A stretch of DNA of 7,859 nt from Gardnerella kenyensis (GTDB lineage: Bacteria > Actinomycetota > Actinomycetes > Actinomycetales > Bifidobacteriaceae), in contig NQOH01000006.1 in NCBI GenBank assembly GCA_003585735.1, positions 44,702-52,560 of the forward strand, read 5' to 3'. Below, in pieces: positions 1 through 4,045 of this stretch; the stretch's first letter is position 1; each line of letters begins with the position of its first letter. The notes under the pieces were generated by a model. It was given only the letters and a program-made list of their open reading frames with translations, had not been told where the DNA came from and made no database searches. Both the position numbers and the translations under genes were made by a program.

Positions 1-20
1 CTGAATAACGAGCAATTAAG

Positions 21-40
21 ATGTAAAACAACCTATAATC
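21..40 (-). repeat. Promoter-like motif, copy 1, downstream of relQ
   Basis: Read on the minus strand this is GATTATAGGTTGTTTTACAT. It matches 17 of 20 bases of a block upstream of the relQ-like gene (943-924). There the block's 3' end forms the TTTACA -35 box of the inferred promoter. A nearby TTTAGCAGT (minus strand, about 56-48) also recurs at the relQ promoter. The block lies about 20 bases past the relQ stop, so it may be the promoter region of the next leftward gene, which is outside the window. No terminator is visible between relQ and this block. The repetition is seen directly; promoter function is inference. Confidence 0.35.
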
Positions 41-61
41 CCGAGACTGCTAAAACGATTC

Positions 62-892
62 TCACGCTTTGCTATTTGGGGCTTCTTCAGCTCGAGGAGC
101 GCCGTTAATATCGCGGTGAATGCCCTGCATTTGCGCCTCAATATTTTGCAAACTGTGCGCGCAATCAAGCAAAGTCTGCGAGTGCTCGGCCAACTTAGCG
201 TCCGGCAAACCGGCTTTATAGCGCAAAGCATGCTCCAAACTAGCCCAATAATCCATTGCAATTGTGCGGAATTGCACCTCAACCGGCGTATAATGCGCGC
301 CCGACGACAAGAACACAGGCACGGCGTAAATCACGTGCAAACTGCGGTATCCATTAGGCTTAGGATTTTTAATATAATCCTTTACTTGCAGCACCTGAAT
401 GTCGGTTTGCTTAGAAAGGTACTGCGCTACGGAATACACGTCGTCGCAATAATTGCATATGACGCGAATGCCGGCCACGTCGAAAAGATTGTCGCGTATG
501 GAGCGCGTGGAAATGTCGAGATGGCGGCGCTGAAGCTTTTCAAAAATTGAGTGGACTGATTTAAGGCGGCGCTCCATGTGGTGAATTGGGTCGTGTGAAA
601 AGCGAACTTGGAACTCGCTGTCGAGAATCTCGAGCTTTGTGCTGATTTCGTACATTGCGCCTTCGTACACTTGCATCATGTTTACGAATTCGTCGATTTG
701 ATCTTCCGGCAGCATTGGGGAGTTGGATTTGCCACAGTTTGGGCAATTATGCGCGGTGTGCGCGTGTTCGTGCTGCTCGTGCGTATTTGTATTAGCGTTA
801 TTTTCAACGCCCTGCTCACTAATTGCTTCGTTGCTATGAAGGCGGGCATACAATTCTGCTGCGTTTACGCGATTATGACGATCAAGTATCAC
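62..892 (-). CDS. relQ: Small alarmone synthetase, RelQ/YjbM-like GTP pyrophosphokinase
   Basis: Predicted to transfer pyrophosphate from ATP to GDP or GTP, making (p)ppGpp in the cytoplasm. The 276-residue protein has the RelA/SpoT synthetase signature in order: FDVAGIRV (137-144, with the metal-binding Asp138), KDYIKNPKPNGYRSLH (171-186), and VEVQFRT (204-210, with catalytic Glu205) followed by MDYWASLEH. There is no N-terminal HD hydrolase domain and no C-terminal TGS/ACT regulatory domain, so it should be synthetase-only. It is longer than the roughly 210-residue Bacillus RelQ. The extra N-terminal part of about 60 residues is His-rich (His38, 41, 43, 45, 48) and ends in Cys50-Pro-Asn-Cys53. 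The start is GTG at 892; an in-frame TAG lies three codons upstream, which rules out a longer protein. No good Shine-Dalgarno is seen, and a -10-like TATTAT lies about 10 bases before the start, which suggests a leaderless mRNA. Met60 is an alternative start that would remove the extension. The family call is secure; the paralogue name is less so. Confidence 0.9.
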   Translation of the reverse strand: MILDRHNRVNAAELYARLHSNEAISEQGVENNANTNTHEQHEHAHTAHNCPNCGKSNSPMLPEDQIDEFVNMMQVYEGAMYEISTKLEILDSEFQVRFSHDPIHHMERRLKSVHSIFEKLQRRHLDISTRSIRDNLFDVAGIRVICNYCDDVYSVAQYLSKQTDIQVLQVKDYIKNPKPNGYRSLHVIYAVPVFLSSGAHYTPVEVQFRTIAMDYWASLEHALRYKAGLPDAKLAEHSQTLLDCAHSLQNIEAQMQGIHRDINGAPRAEEAPNSKA

Positions 893-900
893 GTTTTTCT

Positions 901-930
901 ATAATACTCTAGAAACTGCTAAACTGTAAA
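901..930 (-). promoter_or_regulatory. Candidate relQ promoter, leaderless type
   Basis: Minus-strand TTTACA (930-925), an 18-base spacer, then TATTAT (906-901). A start site 6-8 bases past the -10 box falls at about 895-892, on or next to the GTG start codon at 892. This agrees with the lack of a Shine-Dalgarno there. Leaderless transcripts are common in actinobacteria. The 20 bases at 943-924 overlap the -35 box and recur at 40-21. Confidence 0.45.
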
Positions 931-943
931 AGAACCTATAGTC
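924..943 (-). repeat. Promoter-like motif, copy 2, at the relQ -35 box
   Basis: On the minus strand, GACTATAGGTTCTTTTACAG; 17 of 20 bases match the block at 40-21 beyond the 3' end of the same gene. The shared core TATAGGTT-N-TTTTACA ends in the inferred -35 hexamer. It could be a common operator or simply a recurring promoter form. Confidence 0.35.
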
Positions 944-964
944 TATTTGTGCAAACGTACTAAA

Positions 965-995
965 TTGCGTTACATTTTTTAGCATTTTTTAAGAT
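965..995 (+). promoter_or_regulatory. Weak candidate promoter for the BI-1 gene
   Basis: The divergent intergenic region (893-1064) must hold the plus-strand promoter. The best pair seen is TTGCGT (965-970) and TAAGAT (990-995) with a long 19-base spacer. Other -10-like boxes are TTAGAT (999-1004) and TAGAAT (1004-1009). A consensus TTGACA at 1027-1032 has no -10 box at usable distance, because that position falls on the ribosome binding site. The choice among these is uncertain. Confidence 0.25.
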
Positions 996-1064
996 GCGTT
1001 AGATAGAATGTTATGAGAACGTTGTCTTGACAGCGTTTTATTTCATGGCTGTTAAGGAGAAATT

Positions 1065-1811
1065 ATGACAAACTTTACTCAAGATTATTACGGGAACAGC
1101 GCTCCCGAAGTAATCGACACTAATGCCACGTATGCTTTTGAAGAAGCAAAAAGAGTTTCTGTAGGCCGCACTTATGGCGAAATGACGCTGGGTCTTATTG
1201 TTACTGCTCTCGTGGCAATGATGACGCAAACTGGTAATTTATTCTTGCAATTTATGCTTGCAACTCGCGGCTGGGGCTGGCTTTTGCTAATCGGCGCGCA
1301 AGTTATCATATCTATTTTTATGGGCACTCGCATTATGAAGATGAGCGCTACTACTGCGCGCGTTCTGTTTTACGTTTATTCGGCGCTGACTGGTTTTACG
1401 CTCAGCACTATTTTTATGGCGTTTAGCTTAGGTTCTATCGCTATCGTGTTTGCGTTAACTGCAGGATTCTTCCTTTGCTTGACTATGCTTGCGCTTACTA
1501 CTAAAAAGGATTTGCTTAAAGCAGGTCCGATTCTTATGGTTGCGCTTGTTGCGTTAGTTATTACGCAAGTCATTTTGATGTTCGTTGCTCCTGGTGCAGG
1601 CGTATTGCGAATTGTTGCGGCTATTGGAATCCTGATTTTTGCTGGTCTTACTGCTTATGATGCGCAATCAACTCGCGCGCTTCTTGATCAGTACGCAAAT
1701 CAGCCGGAAATGGTAAAGAAACTTTCTATTTTCTGCGCTTTCCAGCTTTATTTGGACTTCATTAACATGTTCATTTACTTGCTCGAATTGCTTGGAAATA
1801 ATAGAGACTAG
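1065..1811 (+). CDS. Bax inhibitor-1/YccA family membrane protein
   Basis: A 248-residue integral membrane protein of the BI-1 (TMBIM) family. A soluble N-terminus of about 38 residues is followed by about seven hydrophobic segments near 41-60, 70-88, 98-119, 121-142, 155-174, 178-197 and 222-243. Family marks are FAGLTAYDAQ (192-201) and the C-terminal LYLDFINMFIYLLELLGN (228-245). Asp199 and Asp231 are in positions consistent with the di-aspartyl pH sensor described in Bacillus YetJ, a calcium-leak channel; ion leak here is inferred from the family, and the bacterial physiological role is often unknown. The start is ATG 1065, with AAGGAG at 1054-1059 five bases upstream. A seven-codon frame (1045-1068) overlaps this start as ATGA. 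The gene is monocistronic: it diverges from relQ and is closed by a terminator about 30 bases past the stop. Length is normal for the family. Confidence 0.92.
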   Translation: MTNFTQDYYGNSAPEVIDTNATYAFEEAKRVSVGRTYGEMTLGLIVTALVAMMTQTGNLFLQFMLATRGWGWLLLIGAQVIISIFMGTRIMKMSATTARVLFYVYSALTGFTLSTIFMAFSLGSIAIVFALTAGFFLCLTMLALTTKKDLLKAGPILMVALVALVITQVILMFVAPGAGVLRIVAAIGILIFAGLTAYDAQSTRALLDQYANQPEMVKKLSIFCAFQLYLDFINMFIYLLELLGNNRD

Positions 1812-1841
1812 CTTACTGAATATCTAACTAAATAACTAACT

Positions 1842-1875
1842 AAACCCTGCTGGATTCATTCGGCAGGGTTTTTCT
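1842..1875 (+). terminator. Rho-independent terminator of the BI-1 gene
   Basis: Perfect 9-bp stem AAACCCTGC (1842-1850) with GCAGGGTTT (1863-1871), a 12-base loop, then a T-run that overlaps the stem end (1869-1873, followed by C). It lies about 30 bases past the stop codon at 1811, so it should end this transcript. Confidence 0.88.
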
Positions 1876-1902
1876 ATTACAGCGACAAAACCCGGGAAAT
1901 TT

Positions 1903-1917
1903 CCGGCAAATGTTCCA
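1903..1917 (+). repeat. 15-bp direct repeat, left copy
   Basis: CCGGCAAATGTTCCA recurs with one mismatch as CCCGCAAATGTTCCA at 2581-2595. The right copy begins immediately after the right inverted repeat of the element at 2082-2580. The left copy lies 164 bases outside the left inverted repeat, beyond the palindromic block. The pair may record an insertion or a duplication that brought in everything between the copies. Confidence 0.5.
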
Positions 1918-1934
1918 TATCAACGCCAACGCTC

Positions 1935-2043
1935 GCGCTTTAAGCGCTCGCTGCTGAGCTTGCACGGAAAGTCCACTGGACTTTCCGTCTGAGCAAGCTC
2001 ACGCTCCGAGTTGCTTTTGCGCGCTAAATCGCAGCGCTCAAGC
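1935..2043. other. Dense palindromic block
   Basis: No gene is seen here. It holds at least three hairpins: GCGCTT/AAGCGC around one base (1935-1947); a 12-bp perfect palindrome around one base (ACGGAAAGTCCA 1964-1975, TGGACTTTCCGT 1977-1988) extended by GAGCTTGC (1956-1963) with GCAAGCTC (1993-2000) across a four-base CTGA bulge; and GCGCT/AGCGC (2021-2037). GCGCTCAAGC (2034-2043) can pair imperfectly with the 1937-1947 region and close the whole block. There is no T-run, so it is not an ordinary terminator. It resembles dispersed palindromic intergenic repeats or a structured RNA; which one cannot be told from one copy. Confidence 0.6.
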
Positions 2044-2081
2044 AGGTCGTCGCGCAAACGCCGGAGAAAAAACACCGAAAA

Positions 2082-2119
2082 GGGTTATAGCCCCAAAAGT
2101 GTGTAAAAAATAAGCTCAT
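2082..2119 (+). repeat. Left terminal inverted repeat
   Basis: Begins GGGTTATAGCCCCAAAAG and continues through GTGTGTAAA to TAAGCTCAT. It pairs with 2544-2580: 24 of the first 26 bases match, then TAAGCT-N-AT matches with one base of offset. Confidence 0.75.
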
Positions 2120-2221
2120 AACCCTTACGGCAGTAAGGATCATGTTATATCGAATGTGGGTTATTTCTTTAGTTGCTGGGGCATCGAAGCAAGGATTGTA
2201 CGAATGCTTGAGTGTTACTAG

Positions 2222-2509
2222 CTCAGTTTGCTAGCTGAGATATTAACGGTGTTTTGCTTATTACCGTTGTTTTCTCAGTTCGCTGACTGAGTTAGTAACG
2301 GTGTTTTGCTTATTACCGTTGTTTTCTCAGTTCGCTGACTGAGTTAGTAACAGTGTTTTGCTTATTACCGTTGTTTTCTCAGTTCGTTGACTGAGTTAGT
2401 AACAGTGTTTTGCTTATCATCGTTACTTTCTCAGTTTGCTAGCTGAGATATTAACAGTGTTTTGCTTATTACCGTTGTTTTCTCAGTTCGCTGACTGAGT
2501 TAGTAACGG
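2222..2509 (+). repeat. 52-bp tandem repeat array, five full copies and one partial
   Basis: Full units start at 2222, 2274, 2326, 2378 and 2430, each exactly 52 bp; a sixth (2482-2509) fades out after TTAGTAACGG. A fading partial copy may also lie just before 2222. Each unit has two inverted repeats. Hairpin 1 is CTCAGT-N6-ACTGAG. Hairpin 2 is AACGGT-N12-ACCGTT, perfect in units 1 and 2 and with one or more mismatches in units 3-5. Units 1 and 5 share a variant (TTTGCTAGCTGAGATATT) in place of TTCGCTGACTGAGTTAGT, which keeps hairpin 1 with a G-T pair. The unit length is not a multiple of three and no frame stays open, so the array is non-coding. Confidence 0.92.
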
Positions 2510-2543
2510 CGTTTAGGCTGTGGCTTATATCCGCAGAATATTC

Positions 2544-2580
2544 ATCAGCTTAGATTTACACACTTTTTGGCCTATAACCC
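2544..2580 (-). repeat. Right terminal inverted repeat
   Basis: The reverse complement begins GGGTTATAGGCCAAAAAG, runs through GTGTGTAAA and ends TAAGCTGAT, matching the left repeat at 2082-2119. It abuts the right copy of the 15-bp direct repeat (2581-2595). Confidence 0.75.
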
Positions 2581-2595
2581 CCCGCAAATGTTCCA
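2581..2595 (+). repeat. 15-bp direct repeat, right copy
   Basis: CCCGCAAATGTTCCA, one mismatch from the copy at 1903-1917. It starts at the base after the right inverted repeat and is followed by the tuf terminator region. Confidence 0.5.
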
Positions 2596-2609
2596 CAACA
2601 GAAACAACA

Positions 2610-2641
2610 AAAGACCCCACGAGTTTCCTCGCGGGGTCTTT
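2610..2641 (-). terminator. Terminator of the str operon after tuf
   Basis: Stem AAAGACCCC (2610-2618) with GGGGTCTTT (2633-2641), extended by CGAG/CTCG (2620-2623, 2628-2631) across one mismatch, with a four-base loop. On the minus strand it is followed by TTGTTGTTTC, a T-rich tract. It lies about 37 bases past the tuf stop. The stem is nearly symmetric, so it may also stop transcripts entering from the repeat element. Confidence 0.88.
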
Positions 2642-2677
2642 GTTAAGCCTTAGCTAATACTTTCAGTTAAGAAAATA

Positions 2678-3877
2678 CTAGGCAAGAATCTTGGTCACAC
2701 GACCGGAACCAACGGTACGGCCACCTTCACGAACTGCGAAGGTCAAGCCCTCTTCCATTGCGATGGCCTGGATCAACTCAACAGTGAATGTTGCGTGATC
2801 GCCTGGCTGAACCATCTCAACGCCGTCTGGCAAGGTGATAACGCCGGTGACGTCGGTGGTGCGGAAGTAGAACTGTGGGCGGTAGTTGGAGAAGAACGGC
2901 GAGTGACGGCCACCTTCGTCCTTGGTCAAGACGTAAACTTCGCCTTCGAACTTGGTGTGTGGGGTCACAGAACCTGGAGCAGCCACAACCTGACCACGCT
3001 CAACGTCGGTACGGGTGATACCACGGAGAAGAAGACCAGTGTTATCGCCAGCTTCGGCCTCATCCATCTGCTTGTGGAAGGTCTCAATGGAGGTAACGGT
3101 GGTGGTCTGGGTGTCACGCAAACCAACGATCTCAACTGGGGTGTTGATTGGGAGCTTACCACGCTCAACACGACCGGTAACAACGGTACCACGACCGGAG
3201 ATGGTGAACACATCCTCGATTGGCATCAAGAATGGCTTGTCAAGATCGTGAGTTGGGGTTGGGATGTACTCGTCAACAGCCTTCATGAGTTCCTTGACGG
3301 TCTCTACCCACTTGTCGTGATCTGGAGCGTCATCGTGCAAAGCACCGTAAGCAGAGGTGCGGACGACTGGGCAGTCGCGATCGAAGCCGTTTTCTTCGAG
3401 GAGGTCACGAACCTCTTCTTCAACGAGATCAATAAGCTCTGGGTCATCAACCATATCGCACTTGTTCAAAGCGACGAGGATCTTCGGGACACCGACCTGC
3501 TTTGCGAGCAAAACGTGCTCACGGGTCTGAGCCATAGGACCATCGGTAGCAGCAACCACGAGGATTGCGCCATCCATCTGAGCAGCACCGGTGATCATGT
3601 TCTTAACGTAATCAGCGTGGCCTGGAGCGTCCACGTGAGCGTAGTGACGCTCAGCGGTCTGATACTCGATGTGTGCGATGTTGATGGTAATACCGCGTTC
3701 CTTCTCTTCTGGAGCGGCATCAATCTGATCGAAGTCATACTGAGGGTTCAGATCAGGATATTCGCTGTGCAGCACCTTAGAAATAGCCGCGGTCAAGGTA
3801 GTCTTACCGTGATCGACGTGGCCAATGGTACCAATGTTAACATGCGGCTTAGTACGCTCGTACTTTTCCTTTGCCAT
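2678..3877 (-). CDS. tuf: Elongation factor Tu
   Basis: EF-Tu is the GTPase that brings aminoacyl-tRNA to the ribosomal A site. The protein is 399 residues, a normal length. GTPase motifs: GHVDHGKT (19-26), RGITI (61-65, with Thr64), DAPGH (83-87, with catalytic His87), NKCD (138-141) and SAYGAL (175-180). Domains 2 and 3 follow, and the protein ends VGSGRVTKILA. The start is ATG 3877, giving MAKEKYERTKPHVN; an in-frame ATG 13 codons upstream was rejected because AGGAGGA (3885-3891) sits seven bases before the chosen start and EF-Tu proteins begin here. It is last in the str operon, 168 bases after fusA, and ends at the terminator near 2641. Codon choice is more biased and GC-richer than in the relQ and BI-1 genes, as expected for very high expression. 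The Ala in DAPGH, where many bacteria have Cys, also occurs in other actinobacteria as far as I recall. Confidence 0.99.
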   Translation of the reverse strand: MAKEKYERTKPHVNIGTIGHVDHGKTTLTAAISKVLHSEYPDLNPQYDFDQIDAAPEEKERGITINIAHIEYQTAERHYAHVDAPGHADYVKNMITGAAQMDGAILVVAATDGPMAQTREHVLLAKQVGVPKILVALNKCDMVDDPELIDLVEEEVRDLLEENGFDRDCPVVRTSAYGALHDDAPDHDKWVETVKELMKAVDEYIPTPTHDLDKPFLMPIEDVFTISGRGTVVTGRVERGKLPINTPVEIVGLRDTQTTTVTSIETFHKQMDEAEAGDNTGLLLRGITRTDVERGQVVAAPGSVTPHTKFEGEVYVLTKDEGGRHSPFFSNYRPQFYFRTTDVTGVITLPDGVEMVQPGDHATFTVELIQAIAMEEGLTFAVREGGRTVGSGRVTKILA

Positions 3878-3884
3878 GTGTTTG

Positions 3885-3891
3885 TCCTCCT
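3885..3891 (-). promoter_or_regulatory. Ribosome binding site of tuf
   Basis: On the minus strand, AGGAGGA lies seven bases before ATG 3877. This near-perfect Shine-Dalgarno decides the start, because the longer frame opening at 3916 would place it inside the gene. Confidence 0.9.
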
Positions 3892-3939
3892 GGACGTCTC
3901 GTAGTTTGCCTCGCACATTTGTGAGAGGTCTTTCGCTAC

Positions 3940-4037
3940 ATATTACTGGGTTTCTGGGTTAGGTGCCACTTCGGTGCCAGAACCCAGTCAACGTAGGAAA
4001 TTCTAGCGTTGACCGGGGACAGAAAACACCGAAGTAG
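3940..4037 (-). promoter_or_regulatory. Structured fusA-tuf intergenic region with competing helices
   Basis: The 168-base gap is long for this operon. In the mRNA, CTACTTCGGTG (4037-4027) can pair with CACCGAAGTGG (3976-3966), enclosing a perfect 7-bp stem GTCAACG/CGTTGAC (4013-4007, 3993-3987). A second fold uses CTGGGTT (3987-3981) with AACCCAG (3960-3954 or 3952-3946) around a small GAA-capped hairpin. The folds share bases and cannot both form. There is no T-run, so it is not a plain terminator. TAATAT (3945-3940) could be a -10 box for a separate tuf promoter, but no good -35 box is seen. Possible roles are RNA processing, attenuation or an internal promoter. Confidence 0.4.
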
Positions 4038-4045
4038 CGTGCGCT

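Larger units (their letters stand above)
2082..2580. mobile_element. MITE-like element with inverted termini and an internal hairpin array
   Basis: A segment of about 499 bp bounded by imperfect terminal inverted repeats. The outer 26 bp match at 24 of 26 positions, and similarity continues with a one-base offset to about 38 bp. No transposase frame is present, so it would be non-autonomous. Inside, left to right, are a hairpin CCTTAC-GGCA-GTAAGG (2123-2138), ATAACCC/GGGTTAT arms (2118-2124, 2158-2164), a non-repeated stretch to about 2205, the 52-bp tandem array (2222-2509), and about 35 bases to the right repeat. The GTGTGTAAA core of the ends recalls IS256-family termini from memory. Flanking ACCGAAAA (2074-2081) and CCCGCAAA (2581-2588) agree at six of eight positions and could be a decayed 8-bp target duplication, which fits that family. 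The boundaries are seen directly; mobility is inference. Confidence 0.55.

Noticed and set aside
116..904. Two plus-strand frames (116-550 and 608-904) opposite relQ
   Set aside because: The opposite strand encodes an intact RelA/SpoT synthetase signature.
1027..1032. TTGACA as the -35 box for the BI-1 gene
   Set aside because: The -10 position would overlap the ribosome binding site at 1054-1059 and no -10-like hexamer is there.
2218..2240. tRNA D-arm resemblance (TAGCTCAGTTTGCTAG)
   Set aside because: No acceptor, anticodon or T-arm follows; the motif belongs to the 52-bp repeat.
2222..2509. CRISPR array
   Set aside because: There are no unique spacers; the whole 52-bp unit repeats head to tail, and no cas genes are present.
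2795..3904. 369-codon open frame on the plus strand, antisense to tuf
   Set aside because: Same cause: highly biased tuf codons leave few stops on the other strand. The translation has no recognisable domain.
3878..3916. Longer EF-Tu start adding 13 residues
   Set aside because: A strong Shine-Dalgarno (3885-3891) serves the internal ATG, and EF-Tu proteins begin MAKEKYERTKPHVN.
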